A stretch of 64,000 bases of DNA from Algibacter miyuki (GCF_042427745.1 NZ_JBHMFA010000001.1), one strand, 5' to 3'; shown: positions 1 through 9,626, numbered from the stretch's first letter. Notes: generated by a model not told the origin, from the sequence alone. Translations and numbers: made by a program.

Positions 1-1001
1 GAGTAGCAAACACCCATATTGTCATGCACAATAGCCAAATTGGTGTGGTTATTCAAAGATTCGTAAATGGGTTTAGATTGTTTGAAGTGTTCTAGAGCCT
101 TATTGTAATCTTTTAACGTAATATAAGCCATCCCGATATTGGTAATGGCACTTGCCATGCCTGATGGGTTGTTTATATCCTGCATGATGTTAAAAGCTTT
201 ATTGTAATTGGCTATAGCATTTTTGGGCTGTTTTAAATAATCGTAAGCTGTGCCTATATTATTTAAACTGTTCGCTAATCCGTATTTGTAATCTTTTATT
301 TTATAAATGTTTACGGCTTTGTTGTGAAAAGTAATGGCTTTAGTGAATTTTTCTAATCGGGTATAAAGCATACCGATGCTGCCGTTAATTGCCGCATAAT
401 CTAGGCTTGTGGTATCTTTTAATTTTTCATGAAGTGTTAAGGCTTCGAAATAAGTGGATAGCGCGGCTGGGTAATCAGTTAAATACATGTGGTTTAAACC
501 AATGCTGTTGAGCATTTTTGCCATGAGTACACTATCTTTTTCAGCTTTAAATACTAAATATGCTTCGGTGTTTTTGGCATTGGCTTGTTGGTAATCGGCT
601 TGACTAAAATAAACGAGACCTTTGTTGTATATGGCTCTGGCTTTTCGACCTTTATCGTTGGTTTTATCATAAATGGCAATGGCTTTATCATACATAGCCA
701 AGGCTAACGAGTCTTCTCCTTTACTAGAATAATTATGACCTTTATATTGATATGACCGCGCGAGGTGTTGTTGGTTGTTTCCTGTTTTTGCAATCTGTAT
801 AGCTTCATCTAAAACCTTTAGGCCTTTATCTGGATTGGATAAATAGTAGTTGTAACCCAATTCTATTAAAACGTTTAAACGTAGGCTGTCCTGTTGCTTA
901 TTAGTTGTTAATAGCAAGGTTTCTAATGAATCGATAGTACGCTGCTGCGTATATAAATTCATACAAATAAAAAACACAAAATAGTGTAGACTTTTCTTCA
1001 T
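1..1001 (-). CDS. Exported tetratricopeptide-repeat protein (3' end outside window)
   Basis: I read this frame directly from the minus strand; it starts at ATG 1001 and is still open at the window edge. The N-terminus (MKKSLHYFVFFICMNLYTQQ) looks like a signal peptide. The rest is a series of TPR units of about 40 residues, with helices such as ALAMYDKAIAIYDK, ALSTYFEALTLHEK, AITFHNKAVNIYK, AIANYNKAFNIM and ALEHFKQSKPIYE. In Bacteroidota this layout often continues into a membrane segment and a histidine kinase or LuxR-type domain, but that part is not visible, so the output domain is unknown. It is divergent from the gene at 1190, with 188 bp between them. Confidence 0.85.
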   Translation of the reverse strand, partial: MKKSLHYFVFFICMNLYTQQRTIDSLETLLLTTNKQQDSLRLNVLIELGYNYYLSNPDKGLKVLDEAIQIAKTGNNQQHLARSYQYKGHNYSSKGEDSLALAMYDKAIAIYDKTNDKGRKARAIYNKGLVYFSQADYQQANAKNTEAYLVFKAEKDSVLMAKMLNSIGLNHMYLTDYPAALSTYFEALTLHEKLKDTTSLDYAAINGSIGMLYTRLEKFTKAITFHNKAVNIYKIKDYKYGLANSLNNIGTAYDYLKQPKNAIANYNKAFNIMQDINNPSGMASAITNIGMAYITLKDYNKALEHFKQSKPIYESLNNHTNLAIVHDNMGVCY

Positions 1002-1189
1002 TAAGAATTAAAAGTTTACCGGTTAATAGCTGCGACTAAAATACAAATTACGAAAGAATTTACTGTATCTATTTGTAAATAAATTGTTTACAGATAATAA
1101 GTGAAAGTCAACGAATAATAATTTAGACTAGTGCAACCCTCAAAATACGAGTATTTTTAACCTGCTATTAATAATCCAATCCCTCTAAA

Positions 1190-2491
1190 ATGAAAAATCT
1201 AAGACCTTTAGTGCTTTCACCAATTCTGCTATGTTGTTTTTTTACGTTCGCGCAAAATACCATCGGCGATATTAAGTATAAACGAAGTTCGTTGCATACT
1301 TTTATGGTGAGTAACCCCGACCAGGAATACAGCGATACCATCCAAAGTATTTTTATTGATGCTCCTGTTATTGATAAATTTAACAATCACCTTGTAAAGG
1401 CTCGACTGGTTTCTAAAACAGATCCTAATTTTGTTTATGATGCTCCGGAAGTAGAAGCGTCTAAGAAAAAAGGATTGATGTCTAAATTTTCTAAAAAATC
1501 TAATACAGACGATACGGGGACCGATAAAAGAAATCAACATTTAGCTATTTTAAATTATTTAAACGGAAACCATATAGCGAAATCTTTAGTTTCAAAATGG
1601 TTTAATAGAAGTGAAAATGGAGGTTTTAATATGGATTTAATTGCCGAACGTGGCTTTTATAATGCTTCCGATTTAGATGTTAAAATAGCAAATAGTACCG
1701 AACGTGGCACAGCGCTCCTTGCCGATGCTGGTGAAGAACTTATTAAAAACACTTTTGTTATTGTTAACGATTTTAAATACACTAATAAAGAAGAGGTGGC
1801 GGCTGTAGCAAAAGGTATTTTAAGTGGCGTTACCAAAGTTGCTTCGGTATTAGGTAAGAGTAGTTTGGCTACCACTGCGACATTAACGTCTAAAGGTGCT
1901 GAAATTGCAGGAAAAGGCTACGTTATTAAAACAAAAGCCCACTTGTATAAATTGGTTTGGAATGATGAGGTTGCTAATGTTTTTTATAATAGTTTTTGGA
2001 CAGATGATTCCGAATTAGATCCATTAAAGATAAAAGCGTTTAACGAAACAGATGTTTTTAAATTAGAATATATAGGCACAGAAACGTCTTGGGCCGATAT
2101 ACAAAGTTCTTCATATTCGCAAAAAAGTAATGTCGATTTAATTAGTGTGGCTACCGTAAGAGCTATTGATAATGTAATTTCTAAACTGCAACGCGAGTTT
2201 GAAGTGTTTAGAACCAAAACGCCTTTAATAAGTTCCGATCCATTAGCGGCCAAAATTGGTTTAAAAGAAAACTTAGAAAAAGGAGATAAATACGAAGTAC
2301 TAGAACAGATTCTTACAGATGAAGGCACTACAGAATACAAACGCTTGGGCGTAATAAAAGTTGAAAAAGATCTTATTTGGGATAATCGATACAATGCTAA
2401 TGAAGAACATACTTCGGAATTAGAATACACCACTTTTAGCGGCCCAAAAAATAAATATTATGCTGGTATGCTTATCAGACAAATAAATTAA
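1190..2491 (+). CDS. Exported protein of unknown function, first gene of a four-gene run
   Basis: 433 residues with a signal peptide ending near FTFAQ (residues 1-22). I do not recognise the family. The body is mixed and charged, with a Lys/Ser-rich stretch near residues 90-110 (KKKGLMSKFSKKS) and a glycine-containing segment near 205-245 (GILSGVTKVASVLGKSS) that could be an amphipathic or membrane-interacting helix. There is no lipobox and no T9SS tail, so a periplasmic or outer-membrane-associated protein is the simplest reading. It is followed by three more exported proteins on the same strand at gaps of 25, 7 and 14 bp, which suggests one operon. Confidence 0.75.
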   Translation: MKNLRPLVLSPILLCCFFTFAQNTIGDIKYKRSSLHTFMVSNPDQEYSDTIQSIFIDAPVIDKFNNHLVKARLVSKTDPNFVYDAPEVEASKKKGLMSKFSKKSNTDDTGTDKRNQHLAILNYLNGNHIAKSLVSKWFNRSENGGFNMDLIAERGFYNASDLDVKIANSTERGTALLADAGEELIKNTFVIVNDFKYTNKEEVAAVAKGILSGVTKVASVLGKSSLATTATLTSKGAEIAGKGYVIKTKAHLYKLVWNDEVANVFYNSFWTDDSELDPLKIKAFNETDVFKLEYIGTETSWADIQSSSYSQKSNVDLISVATVRAIDNVISKLQREFEVFRTKTPLISSDPLAAKIGLKENLEKGDKYEVLEQILTDEGTTEYKRLGVIKVEKDLIWDNRYNANEEHTSELEYTTFSGPKNKYYAGMLIRQIN

Positions 2492-2516
2492 TTACCCTTT
2501 TAATATCCTTACTAAT

Positions 2517-3038
2517 ATGAAATTTAAAAACACTCTAGTACTCGTTATACTGTTATTTGTGGGAACTACCGCAAGTGCCCAATGGAAGAAAAACAAGGCG
2601 AATGAAGATACTCGAATTTGGCGCTATGATTTAGAATGTCAAGGTATAGCCAAATTAGGCTCCAAATTGGTAAAAGTATGGTCGTACTCTAAAAACCCAA
2701 AACACGCTATTTCCCGATCTATGAAAAATGCAGTTCATGGCATTATTTTTAAAGGTTATGCAGGTGGCGGACAAGGATGCACATCTTTTAGTCCTTTAGT
2801 AAAAGATGCAGAAACCGAAGGGAAGTTTCAAGAGTTTTTCGATAGCTTTTTTGCCGATGGTGGCGAGTATTTGAAATACGTTTCGGCGGCAACCGATGGG
2901 AGCATTGCAGCTGGCGATCGTTTAAAAATTAGTAAGCGTGAATATAAAATAGGCGTTATTGTAAACGTGCAAGTTGATCAGTTAAGAAAACGTTTAGAGA
3001 GTAAAGAGATTATTAGAGGATTAGCCTCTGGATTTTAA
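2517..3038 (+). CDS. Small exported protein of unknown function
   Basis: 173 residues with a signal peptide (residues 1-21, ending ASAQ). The mature part has two cysteines (in DLECQGIA and GQGCTSFSP) that could form a disulfide, and a Gly-rich turn (GYAGGGQGC) near residue 85. No family was recognised. Its place between two other exported proteins of the same operon suggests a shared envelope function. The stop is 7 bp before the next start. Confidence 0.75.
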   Translation: MKFKNTLVLVILLFVGTTASAQWKKNKANEDTRIWRYDLECQGIAKLGSKLVKVWSYSKNPKHAISRSMKNAVHGIIFKGYAGGGQGCTSFSPLVKDAETEGKFQEFFDSFFADGGEYLKYVSAATDGSIAAGDRLKISKREYKIGVIVNVQVDQLRKRLESKEIIRGLASGF

Positions 3039-3045
3039 AAAAATA

Positions 3046-4014
3046 ATGATTATGAAATTACAGATACAAAAAAAGATTACAATTTGTTTTTTCCTTTTAG
3101 GAATACTCGTTTTTGGTCAGGCGAAAAAACCAACCCTAATGGTGGTGCCCAGTGATGCTTGGTGTATAAAAAATGGTTATGTATTAAATTTTGACGATCA
3201 AGGCACAATGGTGCAAATACCCGATTATCAAAAAGCCTTTCAACAAGATACCGATGTGCTTTTAGTTATCAGTCAAATTAATGGCATGATGGCAGATAGA
3301 GGTTTTCCGTTGAAAAATATGGAATCGGCTATAAAAACACTTAAATCGAATGCTGCGGAAGACAATATGCGTGTATCTAAAGATGCTGGTAGTGGTGTAA
3401 GCGAAAGCCCTATAGATGCCTTAAAAAAAGTAGCCAAAGCAGATATTATTATGCAACTCACTTGGGTAGTAAATAAAACGGGACCCAAGAAATCCATCAC
3501 TTTCAACCTTCAAGGTTTAGATGCTTATACTGATAAACAAATAGCTACGGCTGCCGGCACTGGAGCGCCATCTTTTGCTGCGGAAACACCTGTTTTACTT
3601 TCTGAAGCTGTATTGGCGCACATGGATAAATTTACCGAGCGCCTGCAAGCGCATTTTGATGATATGTTTGAAAACGGAAGAGAAATTATTGTTCGAATTC
3701 AAAAATGGGACGATTGGGATGGCGATTTAGAAACTGAATATGGTGATGATGGTGAAGAGCTCGGTTATATTATTGAAGACTGGTTGGCAGCTAACACGAA
3801 AAACGGTCGATTCAGCACTACGGACATGACCGAAAGTATGGCTTTATTCGAGCAAGTTAGAATACCGCTTTACAACGATCAAAACAGAGCTATTGATGCA
3901 CGAAGATACACCAACGAACTCTCTAAGTTTTTAAAGAATGCACCATACAATATTCCTAATAAATTAGTGATGAAAGGTTTGGGTAGAGCGACTATAATTT
4001 TAGGAGGAAAATAA
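3046..4014 (+). CDS. Exported DUF6175-like protein
   Basis: 322 residues with a hydrophobic N-terminus ending near LVFGQ (signal peptide). The segment after it (PTLMVVPSDAWC, then NFDDQGTMVQIPDYQKAFQ) resembles the Bacteroidota family I know as DUF6175; this is from memory, not a search. The central part has an Asp/Glu-rich stretch (WDDWDGDLETEYGDDGEE, about residues 223-240). The initiator could be Met1 or Met3. It is the third gene of the exported-protein run. A periplasmic or outer-membrane role is likely but its function is unknown. Confidence 0.75.
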   Translation: MIMKLQIQKKITICFFLLGILVFGQAKKPTLMVVPSDAWCIKNGYVLNFDDQGTMVQIPDYQKAFQQDTDVLLVISQINGMMADRGFPLKNMESAIKTLKSNAAEDNMRVSKDAGSGVSESPIDALKKVAKADIIMQLTWVVNKTGPKKSITFNLQGLDAYTDKQIATAAGTGAPSFAAETPVLLSEAVLAHMDKFTERLQAHFDDMFENGREIIVRIQKWDDWDGDLETEYGDDGEELGYIIEDWLAANTKNGRFSTTDMTESMALFEQVRIPLYNDQNRAIDARRYTNELSKFLKNAPYNIPNKLVMKGLGRATIILGGK

Positions 4015-4028
4015 TTAAAACTGAAGCA

Positions 4029-4967
4029 ATGAAAAAAATAATATATACTCTGTTTTTTGTGAGTTCATTAGTGTTAGTGGCTCAAGACAATATAAATTAC
4101 GATGGCATTTTTATTGGGTCTTATGTGCCAAGTCAAGTGGAAAATATGCCCTTAGCAGCTAAAAAAATGTTGTCCAACAAATTGAGTCAGATTATTACGC
4201 AAAAAGGTATTGGTGATACCAGCTATAATTCACGCTTTATAATTACGCCAAATATAGCGGTGTTAAGCAAAGATGTGGTGCCTAGTGCTCCGCCCAAAGT
4301 AGCCTTAAATTTAGAAGTTACCTTTTATATTGGCGATGGTATTGATGGTACACTTTACGTTAGCGAAACGGTTTCTGCAAAAGGGGTTGGTACTAACGAG
4401 AATAAGGCTTATATCGCTGCTGTTCGACAAATTAGACCCAAAAGCCCAACATTGCAAGATTTTGTAAAAAGAGGCAAAGAGCGCGTTATTGAGTATTATA
4501 ATAATAACTGTGATTTGGTACTTAAAAAAGTAGATGGATTAAGTGCTCGAAACCAATACGAAGAAGCTTTAGGGGTCTTAGCAGGTGTGCCAGAAGTGAG
4601 TCAATGTTTCGATAAGGTAAAAGGTAAAATGAGTTCAGTTTATACGAAAGCAATTAATGTGAGTTGCAAACGTAAGCTGAATGAAGCCAATAGTATTTGG
4701 TCTGCAAACCAAGATTTGAATGCAGCTAACGCAGCTGGCGCAATTTTAGCTAGTATTGAGCCTCAAGCAGATTGTTTTAATGAAGTAAAAGCGCTTTATA
4801 AAAACATAGCCGAACGCGTAAAAACTAAGGAGCTTTTAGATCGCGATTGGCAATATAAATTAAAAGAATTAGATGTTGAACGATCACGTATCCAATCGGC
4901 CAGAGATATTGGCGTAGCTCAAGGTTTAAATCAGCAACCCACTTATAATATTAGAGGGTGGTACTAA
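4029..4967 (+). CDS. Exported protein of unknown function, last of the four-gene run
   Basis: 312 residues with a signal peptide (residues 1-18, ending VLVAQ). The first half (about 25-150) reads as an alpha/beta domain (FIGSYVPSQVENMPLAAKK, then KVALNLEVTFYIGDG). The second half is mainly helical and has cysteines at rather regular intervals (NCDLVLKK, SQCFDKVKG, NVSCKRKL, ADCFNEVKA), like a repeated helical pair. The domain order recalls CsgG-like or LPP20-like envelope proteins, but I cannot assign it. The gap of 131 bp before the next gene suggests that the operon ends here. Confidence 0.75.
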   Translation: MKKIIYTLFFVSSLVLVAQDNINYDGIFIGSYVPSQVENMPLAAKKMLSNKLSQIITQKGIGDTSYNSRFIITPNIAVLSKDVVPSAPPKVALNLEVTFYIGDGIDGTLYVSETVSAKGVGTNENKAYIAAVRQIRPKSPTLQDFVKRGKERVIEYYNNNCDLVLKKVDGLSARNQYEEALGVLAGVPEVSQCFDKVKGKMSSVYTKAINVSCKRKLNEANSIWSANQDLNAANAAGAILASIEPQADCFNEVKALYKNIAERVKTKELLDRDWQYKLKELDVERSRIQSARDIGVAQGLNQQPTYNIRGWY

Positions 4968-5098
4968 TCAAGTTGAGTTGATGATTTCCCTCTCGGAAGA
5001 CATCGCTCAGTCAAAAGCATTTTAAGTAAATAAAGTTATTCCCTCTAGTAATCATTTGATAGTATTAAACAATTCATTAATCCATTAAAACGAACACA

Positions 5099-6124
5099 AT
5101 GAAAACAAAACTATCTATTTTAGTAATGGCATTACTTTTTGTATATCAAGTAAATGCCCAAAATGTTTTAACCGTAGATAACACGCAAGGCGCAAATGCA
5201 CAATACAATAGTCTGCAAGGAGCTATTTCCGCAGCAAGTGCAGGCGATACCATTTACGTACATGCATCTATCACTAGCTATGGCGAGGTTGTTATTAATA
5301 AACAACTTACATTAATTGGTTTTGGACATAGTGACACCGACAAGCTTACTTATATAAGCAGTGCTAATTTTAGCTCAAATTCGTCCAATTCAAAGCTGTC
5401 TGGTTTTTATGTAACAGGTAGTGTGTATTCTAGTAGTGTGGACCAATTATCAGGGCTTAGTATTGAAAATAATTATATTTCATCCACTTTATATTTTGGC
5501 AATGGTGGCGTTGATAATGTGATTATCAGAGGAAATGTTATTAATGCTATTGGCACGAATAATAATTCTCAAAATGCATATACAAATACCATTATAACAA
5601 ATAATATTATTACAGGTGCACTGTATGTGTATAACCATGATAGTACGACTATTAAAAATAATATTTTTTCAAACACTAATGGAAGCAGACAAATTGTAAA
5701 CCATAATAGTTCTACAGGCATGTTAACAGTGCAAAACAACATTATCTATAGACATTATTATAGTACACTCGGTGTTAATAGTGCTGGGGTTCGGTACGAA
5801 TACTGTTTAGCATATAATCGAAGCTCAGGAAACCTTGATGATTTAGATGGCGATAATAACCTAAATAATCAAAACCCGCTTTTTGTTGAAGATAATGATG
5901 ATGCTCTTTTTAGTGCTGGAGATGACTATCACCTCAAGCTAGGCTCACCAGCTATTGGAGCAGGAGCCAATGGTGTAGATATCGGCTTATACGATGGAAC
6001 ACCGTTTATTTTTAATAATTATGGGTATTCTAACGGTATTCCAACGGTTAAAATTACCAGCATTACCGATCGTGTGGCAACTGGTGAAAATTTAAGCGTT
6101 ACTATAAACACTAACGCCAATTAA
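5099..6124 (+). CDS. Secreted right-handed beta-helix protein
   Basis: 341 residues with a signal peptide (1-20, ending VNAQ). The start of the mature protein (YNSLQGAISAASAGDTIYV) is the usual entry of pectate-lyase-like parallel beta-helices, followed by short Asn-rich coils (IIRGNVINAI, TIITNNIITG, TTIKNNIFSN, TVQNNIIYRH). The C-terminus (GSPAIGAGANGVDIGLYDG) is the common end cap of these proteins. There is no T9SS sorting domain. Its stop is 1 bp before the next ATG, so the two genes are probably co-translated and may act together at the surface. A catalytic activity is not evident. Confidence 0.8.
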   Translation: MKTKLSILVMALLFVYQVNAQNVLTVDNTQGANAQYNSLQGAISAASAGDTIYVHASITSYGEVVINKQLTLIGFGHSDTDKLTYISSANFSSNSSNSKLSGFYVTGSVYSSSVDQLSGLSIENNYISSTLYFGNGGVDNVIIRGNVINAIGTNNNSQNAYTNTIITNNIITGALYVYNHDSTTIKNNIFSNTNGSRQIVNHNSSTGMLTVQNNIIYRHYYSTLGVNSAGVRYEYCLAYNRSSGNLDDLDGDNNLNNQNPLFVEDNDDALFSAGDDYHLKLGSPAIGAGANGVDIGLYDGTPFIFNNYGYSNGIPTVKITSITDRVATGENLSVTINTNAN

Positions 6125-6125
6125 C

Positions 6126-7328
6126 ATGAAAAAGGTTTTATGTTTAGTTTTTACTTTGTGCAGCCTTACAGCGATGTCGCAAAGTATAACTTTGGCCGAA
6201 TACTTTTTTGATGACGATCCAGGTGTAGGTTTAGCCACTGAACTAACAACAGCTAGCAATACAGGTGCGCTTACTCAAACCTTTACTATTCCTACTTCTG
6301 AACTTTCAGATGGATTTCATAGTCTGTACATTAGAACAAAAAGTAGTGATAATGATTGGAGTTTATACGACAGAACACATTTTTATGTTAGAGGTTTATC
6401 TGAATATCATGTTACGGCTGCCGAATATTTTTTTGAAATAGATCCGGGTATTGGAAACGGCATTCCTCTTGCTATAGATGCAGGTACGGGTGTATTAACA
6501 CAAATATTCACGATTCCAACAACTGAATTGTCTAACGGATTTCATAGTCTATACATTAGAACAAAAAGTAATGATAACGATTGGGGTTTATACGATAGAG
6601 AAACGTTTTATATCACTAATTTTAACTCGCATACCATTACTGCTGCGGAATATTTTTTTGATGAAGATGAAGGCGTTGGTAGCGGCACAGCTCTGGCAGT
6701 TGATGCCAATTCGGGACAGTTAAATCAGGTGTTTTCTATCCCTACAGCGGGTTTGGCTGATGGGTTTCATAGTTTTTATATCAGAACTCAAGATAACGCG
6801 GGCCATTGGAGTTTGTATGACAGGCAGATTATATATATCAAAGATTTCGATTTTACACCAGATGAAATAACAAAAGCAGAGTATTTTATAGATGAAGATC
6901 CTGGTATTGGAAGTGGCACTGAGGTTTCTTTTACCGAAGGTTCACTCAGCTCACAAATGATAAATGTTAATACCACAGGTTTAGAAGTAGGCGAGCATCG
7001 GTTTTATGTGCGTGTACAAGATTCGAGTGGCGATTGGTCTATTTATGATACGGCAGAATTTACTATAGAGACTGGATTATCTGTTGATGAAGCGTTGTTT
7101 AAAACAACAAAGATTTATCCGAATCCTTTTGAAAATGAATTAACTATTGAGGTGAATGCTAACAGTAACCTTTCCGAAGTAAAAATTTATAATAACATTG
7201 GTCAGGTCGTGTATTCTAGTTCAGAAAACATGAAAAATTTAGAATTATCGCACCTTACTAGCGGGCTTTATATTCTAAATTTAAAAACCACTTTAGGGCA
7301 GGCTTCTTTCCGAATAATTAAAAAATAA
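6126..7328 (+). CDS. Cell-surface protein with four tandem repeats and a T9SS sorting domain
   Basis: 400 residues. A signal peptide (1-18, ending AMSQ) is followed by four repeats of about 75 residues, each starting AEYFFDxDPGIG or a variant and containing GFHSLYIRT, DNDWSLYDR and a closing FYI; the fourth is the most diverged (AEYFIDEDPGIGSG to GEHRFYVRV). The last 75 residues form a type IX secretion sorting domain (KIYPNPFENELTIEV, then SGLYILNLKT and a final RIIKK). The protein is therefore expected to cross the outer membrane by T9SS and be attached or released. It follows the beta-helix gene by 1 bp. The repeat function is unknown. Confidence 0.85.
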   Translation: MKKVLCLVFTLCSLTAMSQSITLAEYFFDDDPGVGLATELTTASNTGALTQTFTIPTSELSDGFHSLYIRTKSSDNDWSLYDRTHFYVRGLSEYHVTAAEYFFEIDPGIGNGIPLAIDAGTGVLTQIFTIPTTELSNGFHSLYIRTKSNDNDWGLYDRETFYITNFNSHTITAAEYFFDEDEGVGSGTALAVDANSGQLNQVFSIPTAGLADGFHSFYIRTQDNAGHWSLYDRQIIYIKDFDFTPDEITKAEYFIDEDPGIGSGTEVSFTEGSLSSQMINVNTTGLEVGEHRFYVRVQDSSGDWSIYDTAEFTIETGLSVDEALFKTTKIYPNPFENELTIEVNANSNLSEVKIYNNIGQVVYSSSENMKNLELSHLTSGLYILNLKTTLGQASFRIIKK

Positions 7329-7337
7329 TACATAAAC

Positions 7338-7376
7338 AGAGGTTGTTTGTTGTTGTTAAATGCCATCAACCTCTTT
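7338..7376 (+). terminator. Stem-loop terminator after the repeat protein
   Basis: AGAGGTTG pairs with CAACCTCT, followed by TTTTC. It lies 10 bp after the stop of the gene at 6126 and before the start chosen for the next gene. Confidence 0.55.
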
Positions 7377-7405
7377 TCATTATTAATCTTCAAAAAGTGA
7401 TAATT

Positions 7406-8536
7406 ATGAAAAAACTACTACTCTTTATCGGCTTACTTATATTGAACCCTATTTATGCACAAACTAATACTATTGATGTTCCTGAAGTATGGGAAACAGA
7501 TTCTTGGGATGGTGTTAATTGGAACGTATTTTCTCAATTAACCTACACGTTTAGTAATGCGTGTTTGCCCACAACAATACTTAGCAAAGTGATTGATTTT
7601 GGAGGAACCGAAATGTTAGAAGATGTAGGTTTTGTTACTGTAAATTATAATGCTCAAGATGAGCCAACAGGCTCATTATCTAAGTATTGGGATGATGAGG
7701 CTGAAACATGGGAAGATAATTATCAAACCGTATTTACAGTTGTTAATGGTAATATTACAGAGGTTATTGGTTCGGATTGGATTAATGGTGTTTGGGAACC
7801 TAGTGATAGAGAAACAAGGGCATATAATTCGGAGGGTTTAATGATTCAAAAAATTGAGCAAGATTGGGGGGAATCGGGTAATGATTGGGTGAACGATTCG
7901 AAAATAGAATACACTTATAATTTAGACGAAACGCTAAATGTAGTAACCAATTATGAATGGAGCACATCTATTCAAAATTGGGTTAATAATACTCTAGAAA
8001 CATATTCGTATTCTAGTGGTTTAGCGGCAACTTTAAAAACGGAAGATTGGAATGGATCTGCTTGGGGAAATGATAGGTTGCGACATTATACCTATGATAG
8101 TAATGAGTTTTTAATTGAAACTTTGAAAACTAAATGGAACGGAGATACTTATGACAATGAGGAACTATTGTCTAGAACAAATAATGCGGATGGAAATCCA
8201 ACAGAAACTATTACTCAGGCTTGGTTTTTTGGCAACTGGGTTAATACCTCTAGAGATCGACGAACTTACCCAAGTTGTGCCACATTATCAACCCAAAACA
8301 TAGCAAAAGCTGAATTTAGAGTGTATCCAAATCCAGCTCAAAACCATGTAAATGTGCAAACGAATATAAGCGGCAATTTATCGGTGATTGATATCCATGG
8401 TCGTCAATTAATATCGCAACAAAGTACTGTAGGTAGTAATACCGTAAATACCGCGTTGTTAACTAATGGCATGTATTTGCTTTCCATTGAAAATCAAAAT
8501 ACAAAAACAACCAAACGCTTAGTTATTGATAAGTAA
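7406..8536 (+). CDS. Secreted Trp-rich repeat protein with T9SS sorting domain
   Basis: 376 residues from ATG 7406. I prefer this start to the in-frame ATG at 7343, because MKKLLLFIGLLILNPIYAQ is a clean signal peptide and the upstream codons overlap the terminator. The body repeats a pattern of about 40 residues with W-x-W or N-x-W pairs and a closing tyrosine strand (for example WDDEAETWEDNYQTVF, WINGVWEPSDRETRAY, WSTSIQNWVNNTLETYSY), as in surface proteins of Bacteroidota. The C-terminus is a T9SS sorting domain (FRVYPNPAQNHVNVQT, then NGMYLLSIEN). It converges on fbp with a gap of 10 bp. Confidence 0.85.
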   Translation: MKKLLLFIGLLILNPIYAQTNTIDVPEVWETDSWDGVNWNVFSQLTYTFSNACLPTTILSKVIDFGGTEMLEDVGFVTVNYNAQDEPTGSLSKYWDDEAETWEDNYQTVFTVVNGNITEVIGSDWINGVWEPSDRETRAYNSEGLMIQKIEQDWGESGNDWVNDSKIEYTYNLDETLNVVTNYEWSTSIQNWVNNTLETYSYSSGLAATLKTEDWNGSAWGNDRLRHYTYDSNEFLIETLKTKWNGDTYDNEELLSRTNNADGNPTETITQAWFFGNWVNTSRDRRTYPSCATLSTQNIAKAEFRVYPNPAQNHVNVQTNISGNLSVIDIHGRQLISQQSTVGSNTVNTALLTNGMYLLSIENQNTKTTKRLVIDK

Positions 8537-8546
8537 GGCGTGCTAT

Positions 8547-9554
8547 TTATTTAGCATTCCTCATAAATTCTTCGGCTTTTTTAACCATGTTTTTGCTTCC
8601 GCAAATAAACGGAACACGTTGGTGTAGTTCGGTAGGTTCAACCTCCATAGTTCGTGTAAAACCATCACTAGCAAAACCGTTAGCTTGCTCGGCTAAAAAA
8701 GCCATTGGATTACATTCGTAAAGTAAGCGAAGTTTTCCATTCGGGTTTTTCGAACTTTGTGGGTATAAATAAATGCCTCCTTTTATCATATTTCTATGGA
8801 AATCGGATACTAAAGATCCAATATATCTAGAAGTGTAAGGTCTGTCATCTTCTTCTTGCTGGCAATATTTAATATAATCTTTTATGCCTTGCGGGAAATG
8901 AATATAATTCCCTTCGTTTACAGAGTAAATGTTTCCATCTTCTGGAAATTCCATATTGGGGTGCGATAAATAAAACGATCCAATAGCAGGGTTTAAAGTA
9001 AAGCCATTAACACCATCACCTGTAGTATAAACTAACATAGTCGATGTGCCATAAACCACATAACCAGCAGCAACTTGTTCAACGCCTTTTTGTAAGAAAT
9101 CTTTAAGCTGAACAGGTGTTCCAACCGGAGTAACACGTCTGTAAATTGAAAAAATAGTTCCAACTGATACGTTAACATCAATGTTAGACGAACCATCTAA
9201 AGGGTCGATTAATACAACATATTTGTTTTGATGATTTTCATCTTGACTATTAATCGTAATAAAGTCGTCCTCTTCCTCACTAGCAATACCACAAACAATA
9301 TTTCGTTTGGTAAGTGTTGCAATAAACTTTTCATTGGCGTAAACATCTAGTTTTTGTTGATCTTCACCTTGGATGTTCGTATCACCGGCAGCACCAATAA
9401 TATCGACTAATCCGGCTTTGTTTACCTCATGGTTAACAACTTTTGCTGCTAATCTAATAGAGTTTAAAAGGCTTGATAATTCACCCGAAGAGTATTTAAA
9501 TGAAGATTGATTTTCAATGATAAATTCTCCTAAAGTTTGTTTTTTGTGAGACAT
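8547..9554 (-). CDS. fbp: Class I fructose-1,6-bisphosphatase
   Basis: Hydrolyses fructose-1,6-bisphosphate to fructose-6-phosphate in gluconeogenesis, in the cytoplasm. I take Met at 9554 (MSHKKQTLGEF) as the start, giving 335 residues, the usual length of the family; the longer frame adds eight residues from 9578. The metal-binding signature DPLDGSSN is at about 117-124, preceded by the acidic SEEED segment, and the sugar-phosphate region GGIYLYPQ and YECNPMAFL is present. PEP carboxykinase, which feeds the same pathway, is encoded at 44008. Confidence 0.95.
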   Translation of the reverse strand: MSHKKQTLGEFIIENQSSFKYSSGELSSLLNSIRLAAKVVNHEVNKAGLVDIIGAAGDTNIQGEDQQKLDVYANEKFIATLTKRNIVCGIASEEEDDFITINSQDENHQNKYVVLIDPLDGSSNIDVNVSVGTIFSIYRRVTPVGTPVQLKDFLQKGVEQVAAGYVVYGTSTMLVYTTGDGVNGFTLNPAIGSFYLSHPNMEFPEDGNIYSVNEGNYIHFPQGIKDYIKYCQQEEDDRPYTSRYIGSLVSDFHRNMIKGGIYLYPQSSKNPNGKLRLLYECNPMAFLAEQANGFASDGFTRTMEVEPTELHQRVPFICGSKNMVKKAEEFMRNAK

Positions 9555-9626
9555 AAAGTTTTTATTTAGTTTGTACAAATATCTATAAAAATTAACAAAC
9601 TACAACGATTTCGTGAAAGTTATGTA

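Noticed and set aside
1229..1540. A 103-codon frame on the minus strand opposite the gene at 1190.
   Set aside because: It overlaps a gene with a clean signal peptide in an operon and has no recognisable features.
6190..7060. Regular repeats in DNA looking like a CRISPR or satellite array.
   Set aside because: The repeats are in frame and encode the four AEYFFD protein units; they are long and unequal.
5099..7328. The beta-helix gene and the next gene could be one gene split by a frameshift.
   Set aside because: Each has its own signal peptide, and the first ends with a normal end cap; a 1-bp gap is usual for coupled genes.
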